Below are positions 35,011 to 43,628 of a stretch of DNA of 64,000 bases, piece by piece. Numbering within the stretch: position 1 is the first letter of the stretch; each line of letters opens with the position of its first letter. Location of the stretch: positions 471,001 to 535,000 of the forward strand of contig NZ_AP019697.1 of NCBI RefSeq assembly GCF_007164725.1, written 5' to 3'. Below the pieces are notes generated by a model. It was given only the letters and a program-made list of their open reading frames with translations. It was not told the origin of the DNA and made no database searches. Both the position numbers and the translations under genes were made by a program. Source of the DNA: Dialister hominis. GTDB lineage: Bacteria > Bacillota > Negativicutes > Veillonellales > Dialisteraceae.

Positions 35011-35133
35011 ATGGGAAAAATGATAGCCAGAGAAATCGACAACTTGACATGGAGAGTCGCAGGCTGCCTGCTTTTCATCGGAATTTCCGCTCCGGCATTC
35101 CATAAGTTTTACAGAAACGGCATTGAACATTAA
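35011..35133 (+). CDS. Single-span microprotein (40 residues) under cysteine T-box control
   Basis: ATG at 35011 with AAAAGGAG nine bases upstream, TAA at 35131-35133. The sequence starts MGKMIAREIDNLTWR, then a membrane-type segment VAGCLLFIGISAPAF containing one Cys, then a basic/aromatic tail HKFYRNGIEH. It is the only gene between two T-boxes. No family recognised. Possibilities are a regulator or subunit of the neighbouring transporter, or a cysteine-stress microprotein. The combination of start site, binding site and dedicated T-box argues it is translated. Confidence 0.6.
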   Translation: MGKMIAREIDNLTWRVAGCLLFIGISAPAFHKFYRNGIEH

Positions 35134-35149
35134 TTCTTGCCCATAATAA

Positions 35150-35391
35150 CTGCGATGAAGGAAAGAGTAAGTCTTCTGAATATGGCAAAGCGAGTCCGGA
35201 TAGTGAAAGCGGATACAGATAAGATGACTGAATTGCATTCCTGAGCGGGACGGCCGAAATGAGAGTAGGTCTCCGGGGCGGCGCCCCTTACAGCGCACGG
35301 AGTATGATAGTACTTCATGAGGCCTTGCGGGAGACCGCAGGCAAAATAGGGTGGAACCACGAATCCTCGTCCCTTCGGACGGGGATTTTTT
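35150..35391 (+). ncRNA. T-box leader 2, cysteine specifier
   Basis: Same layout as leader 1: GAAAGAGTAAG, GAGTCCGGATAGTGAAAGCGG, specifier TGC at 35234-35236 followed by ATTCCTGAG, core GGGTGGAACCACGA at 35349-35362, terminator CCTCGTCC/GGACGGGG and six Ts. Only a weak promoter (TTGAAC at 35123) is visible, so it may be reached by read-through from leader 1. It controls the UroD-like gene and ABC transporter. Confidence 0.93.
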
Positions 35392-35412
35392 GTATACAGG
35401 AGGGAAAAAGAA

Positions 35413-35454
35413 ATGAAGCGATGTAGACATTGCAGGAAAGCAGGAGACAGTTAA
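35413..35454 (+). CDS. Possible 13-residue leader peptide with a CxxC motif
   Basis: ATG at 35413 with AGGAGGG 9-10 bases upstream, encoding MKRCRHCRKAGDS and a stop at 35452-35454, 31 bases before the next start codon. It has two cysteine codons, fitting a Cys-controlled operon. It may be a translated leader peptide or chance; no terminator follows it. Confidence 0.35.
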   Translation: MKRCRHCRKAGDS

Positions 35455-35485
35455 CGATGATCATTTAAAACAGGAGGCATTACTT

Positions 35486-36508
35486 ATGAAGCAGAGCAAA
35501 AGAGATTTGATTACAGCAGCATTCCACAACCAGGAAACCGGCCGCATGGCCCTGGGATTCTGGCACCATTTCCTGAAGGACGAAACCGGAGCCGATGCAT
35601 TCCTTCATCCAGAGCTTACGGATGAAGTCATTCAGGGACAGGAAGATTTCTATCAGGCGTTCTCCCCGGATATGATCAAAATCATGACGGACGGCTTCTT
35701 CAGCTATCCGGCAGAAATCCTCCAGAAACCATTGACCAGCAGAAAAGCGCTTTCAGAAATCAAGCCGCTTGGAAAATCATCTGTCTGGTTTGAAAGTCAG
35801 ATCGCTTATGCAAAGCTTCTCCAAAAGAAGTACGGCAGTGAAGTCCCTCTCTTCTACAATGTGTTCGCCGTCCCAAGGACGATCGAATTCATGCAGCAGA
35901 CAGCCGGAAGCCCGATCGACCTTGGCGCATGGGTGAGGGAAGAGCCGGAAACGCTCACAAAGGCAATGGACATCATTTCCACTGATTATGCAGAGCTTGC
36001 AAAGGCTCTTATCAGCGAAGCAGGAGTGGACGGGATTTACCTTTCCGTCAACAACGTGAGCCCTGATGGAATCACGGAAGAAGAATACAGGAAGTACATC
36101 GCTCCTTACGAGCTGAAAATCCTGGAAGCGGCCAATGAGGCAGGCGGAAGCAATATTCTTCACATCTGCGGCTACCATGGCTTCAGGAACCATCTGGAAT
36201 GGTACAAGGATTACCCGTTCCTGGCAGTCAATGTGGCCAACCACGTCGAAGGGATTACGCTTGGAAAGGAAAAGAAACTCTTTGGCGGAAGGGCCGTCAT
36301 CGGAGGATTCGGACAGACTGAAAATGATCTGATCTACAAGGGAAGCGAAGAAGAAATCAGAAGCGAAGTCAGAAGACTTCTTGATGAAAGCGGGACGAAG
36401 GGGGTTCTCCTTGGTGCTGACTGCACGATTCCAAGAGATACGGATATCCGTCATCTGGAATGGATCAGGGATGAAGCAGACAAGTACGTGAAGGAACACA
36501 AGGCATAA
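35486..36508 (+). CDS. UroD/MtaA-family protein (uroporphyrinogen decarboxylase-like methyltransferase)
   Basis: 340 residues with the UroD TIM-barrel pattern. It lacks the N-terminal substrate-binding signature of true HemE and has a HICGYHG motif where corrinoid methyltransferases of the MtaA/CmuA group carry zinc-thiolate ligands, plus LLGADCTIP near the C-terminus. It is the first gene of a cysteine T-box operon with an ABC transporter, so it may demethylate a sulfur compound taken up by the transporter, for example a methylated thiol; this is inference. No corrinoid protein gene is adjacent. GGAGG precedes the ATG. Confidence 0.82.
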   Translation: MKQSKRDLITAAFHNQETGRMALGFWHHFLKDETGADAFLHPELTDEVIQGQEDFYQAFSPDMIKIMTDGFFSYPAEILQKPLTSRKALSEIKPLGKSSVWFESQIAYAKLLQKKYGSEVPLFYNVFAVPRTIEFMQQTAGSPIDLGAWVREEPETLTKAMDIISTDYAELAKALISEAGVDGIYLSVNNVSPDGITEEEYRKYIAPYELKILEAANEAGGSNILHICGYHGFRNHLEWYKDYPFLAVNVANHVEGITLGKEKKLFGGRAVIGGFGQTENDLIYKGSEEEIRSEVRRLLDESGTKGVLLGADCTIPRDTDIRHLEWIRDEADKYVKEHKA

Positions 36509-36533
36509 AGAGTAAAGGAAAAGGAGAACAACT

Positions 36534-37409
36534 ATGAAGACGGGAAAATTATGGAAAGCACTCATTCTGGCAGGCATCGTGGGAATCGCGGGAGGGCTTG
36601 CAGGATGCGGCGGTGAAAAGGCAGACAAGGGAGCATCTGCTGCTGTATCGTCCAATGGAAAGAAAATCGTGAAGATCGCGCACACGGCGCACTATTTCCC
36701 ATACGACTATGTGGATGACAAGAATCAGTCGGACGGCATGGAAGTCGCTGTCATGAAGGAAGTGGCAAAGAAGCTGCCGCGGTATGAATTCCAGTATGTG
36801 CCGACATCTGATGATGATCTTCTGATCGGCGTCGAATCCGGCAAGTACGATGCAGGAACGAAGGGGATCTGGAAGACACCGGCCCGCGAAAAGAAATACA
36901 TTTTCCCGGAAAACAACATTGCTGCCAGCGTCATCGGCGTAACGATCAGAAGCGAGGATGCGGATAAGATCCACTCCCTGGAAGATTTCGCCAAGGCAGG
37001 CAAGAAGCTTGTGCCGATTGCTCCGCAGAATGCGCAGTACCAGGTCATCAAGGATTTCAATACTGCTCATCCGGATTCCCCGATCAATCTGGAAGCGTCT
37101 GAAAACTTCCAGGTCGCTGATGCGTACAGCTGGGTGCTTGAAGGACGCTATGACGGATACCTTTCCATCGAGCTGGCTTACAAGAAAAATGTGACCGCAC
37201 CGGATGCGCCGTACAAGGATTACAAGAACAAGCTGACATATATCCGCTACAAAGCGCTTCCGACATATGTCCTTGTCAACAAGAACGACAAGGAACTGGC
37301 CAGACAGATCAATCAGGCGCTTGGCGAACTGAAGAAGGAAGGCAAGATTGCCGAGCTTGAGAAGCAGTACTTCGGTGAGGAAATCAGCCCGCTTCTGGAT
37401 CAGAAATAA
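36534..37409 (+). CDS. ABC transporter substrate-binding lipoprotein, amino-acid type
   Basis: 291 residues. Lipoprotein signal peptide with lipobox LAGC (Cys about residue 25), then a family 3 solute-binding domain (KIVKIAHTAHYFPYDYVDDKNQSDGMEVAVMK, split by two lobes) ending in AELEKQYFGEE. Membrane-anchored receptor for the permeases and ATPase that follow. T-box control by tRNA-Cys suggests cystine, cysteine or a related sulfur amino acid as ligand. 25 bases after the UroD-like gene, with AAAAGGAG. Confidence 0.92.
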   Translation: MKTGKLWKALILAGIVGIAGGLAGCGGEKADKGASAAVSSNGKKIVKIAHTAHYFPYDYVDDKNQSDGMEVAVMKEVAKKLPRYEFQYVPTSDDDLLIGVESGKYDAGTKGIWKTPAREKKYIFPENNIAASVIGVTIRSEDADKIHSLEDFAKAGKKLVPIAPQNAQYQVIKDFNTAHPDSPINLEASENFQVADAYSWVLEGRYDGYLSIELAYKKNVTAPDAPYKDYKNKLTYIRYKALPTYVLVNKNDKELARQINQALGELKKEGKIAELEKQYFGEEISPLLDQK

Positions 37410-37445
37410 GAATGGAATGGAACGATTGAATAAGGAGGGATACCC

Positions 37446-38141
37446 ATGGATACGAGGCCATTCAGCCCGGATGTCATACTGACATCCATACCTGCTTTAC
37501 TGCCATACCTTGAGGTGACGCTTATGGTCGGCCTGATCAGCGTCGTGACCGGATCAGCCTTCGGGCTTCTGCTCGCATGGGCCAGGCTTTCAGGAAATAG
37601 GATCCTGTCATCTCTGGCGGAAGGATACACGTACATCATCCGCTGTACGCCGTCCATCGTCCTTCTTTTCATCGTTTTCTACGGACTGCCGGTCTTTGCA
37701 AGGGATGCGCTGGGAATCGATCTCGATAATCTGTCGCGTGCGATTTTCGTCATCATCACGTTCACGCTTCTCTTCGGAGGCTTCGTATCGGAAGTGTTCC
37801 GCTCCGCTTACCTCGCTGTCCCCAAGGGGCAGTATGAGGCGGCGGTTACCATCGGTCTTTCTCCTTGGAAAGCATTCCTGACGGTCGTGATGCCGCAGGC
37901 AGCCGTCATCGCTCTTCCGAATTTTGGAAATTCGGTCATCAATCTTCTGAAAGAAAGCGCCCTGGCTTATACGATCGGGCTCATCGATCTCCTGGGCAGG
38001 ACGAATCTTATCATTTCCCAAAACTACGGCGCGTACGGCATAGAGCTTTATGCAGCGTGCATGCTGATTTACTGGATGGTGAATATCCTTCTTGAAAGGA
38101 CATTTCTTTTCGCCGAAAAACGGCTGTCACACAGAGAATAG
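37446..38141 (+). CDS. ABC transporter permease, polar amino-acid (HAAT) type, subunit 1
   Basis: 231 residues, about five membrane spans. The ATPase-contact EAA loop is visible as YEAAVTIGLSPWKAFLTVVMPQA. HAAT-family permeases for polar amino acids have this size. It is paired with a second permease 9 bases downstream, so the membrane part is probably a heterodimer. Part of the cysteine T-box operon. Confidence 0.92.
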   Translation: MDTRPFSPDVILTSIPALLPYLEVTLMVGLISVVTGSAFGLLLAWARLSGNRILSSLAEGYTYIIRCTPSIVLLFIVFYGLPVFARDALGIDLDNLSRAIFVIITFTLLFGGFVSEVFRSAYLAVPKGQYEAAVTIGLSPWKAFLTVVMPQAAVIALPNFGNSVINLLKESALAYTIGLIDLLGRTNLIISQNYGAYGIELYAACMLIYWMVNILLERTFLFAEKRLSHRE

Positions 38142-38150
38142 GAGGCAAGT

Positions 38151-38873
38151 ATGGAACTGGATCTGTCATTCATGGAAGAGGCGCTGCCCTTCCTCATCAA
38201 AGCCATTCCCGTGACGATTTTCATCACAGCGGCAACGCTCATCCTCTCTCTTGTGCCGGCTTTTCTGATGGCGGAGAAGAGAGTGCGTGGAGGCGGAAAA
38301 GGAAAGGCAGAAAAGCTCATCATGCTCTACATTTCCTTTATCCGCGGAACGCCGCTCGTCCTGCAGGTGCTTCTCGTGTATGCGCTCATGCCGAGCATCC
38401 TGAATTCCATCGTCAAAGCGCTGGGGCTTCCCATCGACGTATTCCATGACATCAATCCGCTCTGGTATGCAGTGACGGTTTTCACGATCAATACGACGGC
38501 TCTTCTTTCGGAAATCTTCCGCTCGGCCATGCTGGCGGTGCCGGAAGGGCAGATGGAAGCAGGACTTACGATCGGGCTTTCAAGGTTTCAGACATGGATC
38601 CATGTCGTCGTGCCGCAGGCTCTGACATCTGCGCTTCCCAACCTCTGCAATCTCACGGTCAACCTGATCAAAGGCACGTCGCTCGCCTTCTTCATGGGAA
38701 TCAAGGACATCATGGCAGCCGCAAAGATTCAGGCGGCCTTCGGCTACAATTACATCGAGGCATACCTGGAAGTATTCATCCTTTATATCGCAATCTGCAC
38801 CATCGTTCAGGTTGTTTACAAGATTTTCGAAAAACGCGCCGGACTCTACCGCGCAGCAGGACAGGAGGGCTAA
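38151..38873 (+). CDS. ABC transporter permease, polar amino-acid type, subunit 2
   Basis: 240 residues, five or so spans, EAA loop [28 protein letters not shown] lies before the ATG. It ends two bases before the ATPase gene start, which fits tight co-translation. With the preceding permease it should form the pore of a sulfur-amino-acid importer. Confidence 0.92.
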   Translation: MELDLSFMEEALPFLIKAIPVTIFITAATLILSLVPAFLMAEKRVRGGGKGKAEKLIMLYISFIRGTPLVLQVLLVYALMPSILNSIVKALGLPIDVFHDINPLWYAVTVFTINTTALLSEIFRSAMLAVPEGQMEAGLTIGLSRFQTWIHVVVPQALTSALPNLCNLTVNLIKGTSLAFFMGIKDIMAAAKIQAAFGYNYIEAYLEVFILYIAICTIVQVVYKIFEKRAGLYRAAGQEG

Positions 38874-38875
38874 CT

Positions 38876-39703
38876 ATGCTGGAAATTAAAAACGTAAAGA
38901 AAAGTTTCGGGAAACAGGAAGTACTGAAGGATGTGAGCCTGCGCGTGGAAAAGGGAGATGTCATTGTGATTCTGGGGCCTTCAGGCTCCGGAAAGACGAC
39001 GCTTCTCCGTTCCCTTGCCTTCCTTGAAAAGGCAGACGGAGGTGTGATGATGCTGGGAGACAAGTCGCTTGATATGCACAATGCATCATCCAAGGACATT
39101 GCCTGGGTCAGGAAGCGGACAGCTTTCGTCTTCCAAAATTACAATCTCTTTGCCAATAAGACAGCGCTTGAAAATGTCATGCTGGGCCTTACGGCAGGGC
39201 GGGGCATGAAGAAGGACGAAGCAGAGCGCATTGCAAGAAAAGCGCTCCGGGATGTAGGCCTTGAAGACAGGATGGATTACTATCCCTCCCGCTTGTCCGG
39301 AGGGCAGCAGCAGCGCGTCGGCATTGCAAGAGCCATGGCAGTCAAGCCGGACGTCATTTTCTTTGATGAACCGACATCAGCTCTGGATCCCGAACTCGTC
39401 GGCGGTGTCCTCTCTGTCATGAAGAAGCTGGCAGAGGACGGCGTGACGATGATTGTGGTCACGCATGAAATGAAGTTTGCCCGTGAAGCGGCCAGCAAGG
39501 TCATCTTCATGGACGGCGGGGTCATCGTGGAAGAGGGAGATCCTGAGACGGTATTCACCCACCCGAAGGAGGCAAGGACGAGAAAGTTCCTGCGCCGCAT
39601 TCTTGATCATGAAGATATCCCCGAAGACAGGGAGGGAATCCCTGAAGTGCGCGCAGCCGTGAAGAGTATTCCATCTGTCAGCGCGATGCCGGGATTCATG
39701 TAA
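38876..39703 (+). CDS. ABC transporter ATP-binding protein, polar amino-acid type
   Basis: 275 residues from the ATG at 38876 (AGGAGGG upstream); the open frame before it overlaps the permease and is a shadow. Walker [12 protein letters not shown] loop FVFQNYNLF, signature [15 protein letters not shown], Walker [15 protein letters not shown] and the switch His in VTHEMKFA are all present. It is about 30 residues longer than usual at the C-terminus, with an acidic then Ser/Pro tail ([13 protein letters not shown]). Energises the importer encoded upstream. Confidence 0.94.
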   Translation: MLEIKNVKKSFGKQEVLKDVSLRVEKGDVIVILGPSGSGKTTLLRSLAFLEKADGGVMMLGDKSLDMHNASSKDIAWVRKRTAFVFQNYNLFANKTALENVMLGLTAGRGMKKDEAERIARKALRDVGLEDRMDYYPSRLSGGQQQRVGIARAMAVKPDVIFFDEPTSALDPELVGGVLSVMKKLAEDGVTMIVVTHEMKFAREAASKVIFMDGGVIVEEGDPETVFTHPKEARTRKFLRRILDHEDIPEDREGIPEVRAAVKSIPSVSAMPGFM

Positions 39704-39759
39704 GCTTTCTCCTTTCCGGTGTATAATAAAGAAAAATGACGGGAAAGGGATGATTCCTG

Positions 39760-40773
39760 ATGGATGAGGAAAAACCGATCATATTGACCGCGCAGGGAAG
39801 TTTCTCTGCCGGCGGAAAGACGCTGAAGGCGGAGGGGACGTATGACCCTTCTCATGCGCTTGATCCTGCCGGACAGACAAAGCATGTCGATCATGCCTAT
39901 GTGTTTTATCAGGCGCCGAAGGATGCGAGGCCGAACGCTCTCGTGTTCCTCCATGGAGCCGGGCAGAGCGGAGCCGCATGGGAGACGACGCCTGACGGGC
40001 GCGAAGGATTCCAGACGATATTCCTCCGTAAGGGATACAAGGTATTCCTGATGGACCAGCCGGGACGCGGCAGGGCGGCGAGTGTTTTGACAAGTGCATC
40101 CGTCGAGCCAAAACCAGACGAAGCGCTCTGGTTTGATATTTTCCGCTTCGGCCATTATCCGGAAAGATTTCCCGGCGTGCAGATTCCTGAAGGGGAAGAG
40201 GCCGCCGACCAGCTCTGGCGGAGGGTGACACCGGATACGAGGACCTTTGATGCCGAGCTTGTCTCGGATACGCTATCAGCGGCAATCGACCGTGCAGGGC
40301 CTTCTGTCATCGTGACGCATTCGCAGGGAGCCGGCGCAGGCTGGCGCGCTGCCATGAAGAATGACAATGTCAGGGGCATCATTGCCCTGGAGCCCGGCGT
40401 AGGATTCCTCTTTCCTGATGACGATGTGCCCGATCCATTGATTTCCACAAGCCCCTTCGGTGCTCTTAAGGCAGAAGGCGTCGATCCGAGGGATTTCCAC
40501 AAGCTGACGGAAATCCCGATCCTCATGATCTTCGGAGACAATATTCCAGACGACATGACACGCTGGGGCGGCGAAGACAACTGGAGAGTCCGCCGCATGG
40601 AAGCGGAAAACATGGCAGAAGAAATCAACCGGCAGGGCGGGGATGCCCGTGTCATACGGCTTCCTGACGTCGGAATCCATGGAAATACGCATTTCCCTTT
40701 CGAGGATCTGAATAACCGTGAAATCGCGGATCTCATGGAAGACTGGATGATCGAAAAGGAACTGGACAGGTAA
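39760..40773 (+). CDS. Alpha/beta-hydrolase fold protein
   Basis: 337 residues, no signal peptide. Oxyanion region VFLHGAGQSGAAW, nucleophile elbow VTHSQGAGAGWRA (Ser), an acidic residue region LMIFGDNIPD and the C-terminal His in GIHGNTHFPFED. It matches a group of bacterial alpha/beta hydrolases of unknown substrate, with a cap region rich in Trp/Phe around residues 120-150. A TATAATAAAG -10 at about 39720 suggests its own promoter. It sits between two cysteine T-box units but is not under either leader. Confidence 0.85.
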   Translation: MDEEKPIILTAQGSFSAGGKTLKAEGTYDPSHALDPAGQTKHVDHAYVFYQAPKDARPNALVFLHGAGQSGAAWETTPDGREGFQTIFLRKGYKVFLMDQPGRGRAASVLTSASVEPKPDEALWFDIFRFGHYPERFPGVQIPEGEEAADQLWRRVTPDTRTFDAELVSDTLSAAIDRAGPSVIVTHSQGAGAGWRAAMKNDNVRGIIALEPGVGFLFPDDDVPDPLISTSPFGALKAEGVDPRDFHKLTEIPILMIFGDNIPDDMTRWGGEDNWRVRRMEAENMAEEINRQGGDARVIRLPDVGIHGNTHFPFEDLNNREIADLMEDWMIEKELDR

Positions 40774-40797
40774 GAAAACCAAGTTTCATCTTCCTCG

Positions 40798-40826
40798 TTG
40801 ACATACTGTCAAATTAGTGATATTGT
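40798..40826 (+). promoter_or_regulatory. Promoter of the third cysteine T-box
   Basis: TTGACA (40798-40803), 17-base spacer, TATTGT (40821-40826). Confidence 0.8.
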
Positions 40827-40832
40827 AGGTAT

Positions 40833-41096
40833 ATCGAATAGAACAAATATAATGTTATGACGAAAAGAGTAGTCATTCCGAAGCCGTAAAAGCGAGTCCG
40901 GAGGGTGAGAGCGGACGCGGACAGGATGATGAAGTGCATTTCCGAGCATCGAAGGCTGAAATGACAGTAGGCTTTCCCGGGCGCTCCCGATACAGGGCAG
41001 AGGGTCTTAGGACTCTCAGAGGCATATCTGGCGACAGGTATGCGAATTTAGGTGGAATCACGAGTCTCTCGTCCTGAAAAGGACAGGGACTTTTTT
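40833..41096 (+). ncRNA. T-box leader 3, cysteine specifier
   Basis: GAAAAGAGTAG, GAGTCCGGAGGGTGAGAGCGG, specifier TGC at 40935-40937 followed by ATTTCCGAG, core AGGTGGAATCACGA at 41050-41063, terminator GTCTCTCGTCC / GGACAGGGAC and six Ts to 41096. Same TGGA tRNA-end contact as the other two. It controls the following binding-protein gene. Confidence 0.93.
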
Positions 41097-41138
41097 ATTT
41101 AGCAATCAACAGCCGGAAGGCAACGAGGAGGAAACTTT

Positions 41139-42011
41139 ATGAACAAGAAAACAAAAATCGCAGCAGCAGCACTTATTTCATTCCTTGCAGCAGGACTCAT
41201 TGCCGGATGCGGCGGAGACAAGAAGGCAGCTTCTTCTGCAGCTTCTGCAGCAGCTGACGGAAAGAAACACGTGAAGGTCGTTCTTTCCAGCACGGAACGT
41301 CCGCTTTCCTGGACCGATGAAAACGGTAGGACACAGGGCTATGAATACGATATCCTGGAAGCAGTCAATAAGAACCTCAAGGGCTACCACCTCGATCTCC
41401 AGGCTGTTCCGCCGGAAACACAGGATGTCATGATGGAATCCGGAGATGCCAAGGTCGCAGCCGGCGGTTACTACCGTACACCGCGCCGTGAAAAGGATTA
41501 CATCGTACCGAAGACACCGATCGGCGTATCTTCTGTCGAAGTATACATGAGCAAGGAAAATGCAGCGAAGTACCACAGCCTTGAAGATGTCATCAAGGGC
41601 GGCGGCAAGCTCGTTCCGAACACACCGAACGGCGGCATCTACAAAGTACTGACAGACTGGAACAAGGAACATAACAACATTCTGAAGGAAGTTCCGATCC
41701 AGGACGGCCTGACTCCGGCTGAACGTCTGAGCTCCCTGAAGAGCGGCCAGTATGATGCGCTCGTTTACCCGAACAACCTCGGTGTAGAAGATATTGCCAA
41801 AGCTATGAACCTGGACCTTGTCGCTCTCGACAAGCCAATCAAAGTCAATGAAACCGTTCTCATCGTCAACAAGGATGAAAAGGAACTGGCCAATGAAATC
41901 GAAGCTGCCCTGGAAAAACTCTCCAAGGATGGCACTCTGAAGCAGATTTCTGAAAAATGGTATCACAGAAACCTCTTCGATCAGCTGGATGAAGCCAACG
42001 CACAGAAGTAA
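41139..42011 (+). CDS. Orphan ABC substrate-binding lipoprotein, amino-acid type
   Basis: 290 residues. Signal peptide and lipobox IAGC (Cys about 25), Ala/Ser linker, then a family 3 solute-binding domain (VVLSSTERPLSWTDENGR; ending ISEKWYHRNLF). It has no permease or ATPase of its own; under a cysteine T-box it may feed the transporter at 36.5-39.7 kb with a different sulfur compound. GAGGAGG precedes the ATG. It is only distantly similar to the first binding protein, so it is not a recent duplicate. Confidence 0.9.
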   Translation: MNKKTKIAAAALISFLAAGLIAGCGGDKKAASSAASAAADGKKHVKVVLSSTERPLSWTDENGRTQGYEYDILEAVNKNLKGYHLDLQAVPPETQDVMMESGDAKVAAGGYYRTPRREKDYIVPKTPIGVSSVEVYMSKENAAKYHSLEDVIKGGGKLVPNTPNGGIYKVLTDWNKEHNNILKEVPIQDGLTPAERLSSLKSGQYDALVYPNNLGVEDIAKAMNLDLVALDKPIKVNETVLIVNKDEKELANEIEAALEKLSKDGTLKQISEKWYHRNLFDQLDEANAQK

Positions 42012-42067
42012 GATTTGCCTCTGGGCGGTTTAAATGATACGATAGCCTTATTATATGTATAAAATAA

Positions 42068-42116
42068 GAGGCGGGATCGCAGCCCGGATCAACCGAGGGA
42101 AGCGGCCCGCCTCCTT
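42068..42116 (+). terminator. Hairpin after the orphan binding-protein gene
   Basis: GAGGCGGG (42068-42075) pairs with CCCGCCTC (42106-42113), followed by CTTT only. A weak terminator or attenuator before the peptidase gene. Confidence 0.5.
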
Positions 42117-42133
42117 TAATGAAAGGACGATCT

Positions 42134-43492
42134 ATGGATTTGGAAAACAAGGGAGCCGAAATCAGCGCCCGGAATGAAAAGTACCTGCGCCATCTGCAGG
42201 GGCTGGTGCAGATTCTTTCTGTATCAAGCGTGAATGATGAGCATACGGACTGGAGCAGGTTTGATGAGCTGCATCAGTACCTTCAGACGACATATCCGAT
42301 GATCTATCAGAAACTGGAACTGACGGTGATCGGAAAGGCAAGCCTCCTTTTCCGCTGGCCGTCTGAAAATCCGGACAGGAAGCCTGTCCTTCTGATGGCG
42401 CATCAGGACGTCGTGCCGGCAGGACGCGAAGAACAGTGGAGCCATCCGCCCTTTGCAGGCGAGGTGGAAGATGGTTTCCTCTGGGGAAGAGGATCGGAGG
42501 ACTGCAAGTCGCTCCTCTCGGCCGAAATGGATGCTGTCGAGGAACTTCTGGAAGAACATTTCAAGCCTTCCTTTGATATTTACCTGTCCTTTGGCCACAA
42601 TGAGGAAGTGCAGTGCACACCGGACAAGAAGGGATCCATTCTGGCGGCAGAATACCTGAAGAGAAACGGCGTCGAGCTGGCCTGCATTTTTGATGAAGGC
42701 GGAAATATCATCGACAATGAAAGCGGCGTGAGGGCGGAAGTCGCACTGGCAGAAAAAGCGCCGAATGAATTCGTCCTCTACAAGGACGGGGATGGCGGAC
42801 ATGCCAGCCGCCCCGGAAAGGGAACAGTGCTTGGCGATATTGCAAGGGCCGCCGCAGCTGTCGAAGAACATCCGATGCCCTACCGTTTGACGCCGCTCGT
42901 CAAAGCCTTCCTCAAGGCTGAAGCGCGTTTCAAGGACAAGAAGACAGCCAAGGTGTACCGCCACCCGGGCAAGCATTTCAAAAAACTCAAGAAACTCGCA
43001 GCCAAGGACAGGACACTGGATGCCATGCTTCATACGACATTTGCCGTAACGATGGCAGAGGGCAGCGCGCAGGCCAATGTCCTTCCGTCCCATGCAGAAG
43101 CAACGATGAGCGTCCGCATCCTTCAAGGTGATACTGTGGAATCAGTAAAGAAGTACCTGGAATCTATCATTTCCGAAGGCGTTCTTGTCAAAGTTCCTTT
43201 TGCTGAAAATCCGAAACGGGCAGGAAGCACGGACAGCGATGTCTATGAACTCCTCTGTGATACGATCCATGAAGTCTATGGAGAAAAGACAGCCATCGTG
43301 CCAAAACTCATGCTCGGCGCCTCAGACTCCAGAAACTATGCTGAAGTATCCCCGGCTGTTTTCCGCTTCTCCGGCCGCGTAAAGACACCGAAATGGGGCG
43401 AAGCCCATCAGGTGGATGAAAGGATGCCGGTAGACAAGCTCTACATGCCTGTTGATTTCTTCAAGACATTCCTTGGCAATTATAATAAGTAA
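42134..43492 (+). CDS. M20-family dipeptidase/carboxypeptidase-like metallopeptidase
   Basis: 452 residues from the ATG at 42134 (GAAAGGACG upstream; an ATG five codons earlier has no such site). Motifs: His and Asp in LMAHQDVVPAG, Asp in WGRGSEDCKS, Glu pair in FGHNEEVQC, then a dimerisation domain. Length fits the CPDG/PepV-like M20 group that cleaves dipeptides. It may lie downstream of the cysteine T-box unit and release amino acids from imported peptides. It ends at an unusual hairpin resembling IS1182 ends. Confidence 0.9.
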   Translation: MDLENKGAEISARNEKYLRHLQGLVQILSVSSVNDEHTDWSRFDELHQYLQTTYPMIYQKLELTVIGKASLLFRWPSENPDRKPVLLMAHQDVVPAGREEQWSHPPFAGEVEDGFLWGRGSEDCKSLLSAEMDAVEELLEEHFKPSFDIYLSFGHNEEVQCTPDKKGSILAAEYLKRNGVELACIFDEGGNIIDNESGVRAEVALAEKAPNEFVLYKDGDGGHASRPGKGTVLGDIARAAAAVEEHPMPYRLTPLVKAFLKAEARFKDKKTAKVYRHPGKHFKKLKKLAAKDRTLDAMLHTTFAVTMAEGSAQANVLPSHAEATMSVRILQGDTVESVKKYLESIISEGVLVKVPFAENPKRAGSTDSDVYELLCDTIHEVYGEKTAIVPKLMLGASDSRNYAEVSPAVFRFSGRVKTPKWGEAHQVDERMPVDKLYMPVDFFKTFLGNYNK

Positions 43493-43502
43493 AATATATA
43501 TA

Positions 43503-43545
43503 AGGGCTTTGGTGAAATGGCTTCACATTTTGCCAGGGCTCTTTT
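43503..43545 (+). terminator. Terminator with IS1182-end-like sequence
   Basis: AGGGCTTTGGTGAAATG (43503-43519) pairs imperfectly with CATTTTGCCAGGGCT (43526-43540), then CTTTTA. The arms resemble the right end of the IS1182 element (23965-24008) and the hairpin behind purD. Confidence 0.7.
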
Positions 43546-43628
43546 ATTGTCCGTTTATATTGTATTTATTTGGAGGAGCATACCTTCTATGGTACAATAT
43601 ACATGTTTTTCAGAAATGGGAGGGAATT

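Noticed and set aside
34911..35105. 64-codon frame through the first T-box
   Set aside because: It reads through the T-box core and terminator; the 40-codon frame at 35011-35133 has the better start and binding site.
43452..43628. N-terminal extension of dusB
   Set aside because: The open frame before 43629 passes through the upstream terminator; the internal ATG has the binding site and the family's N-terminus.
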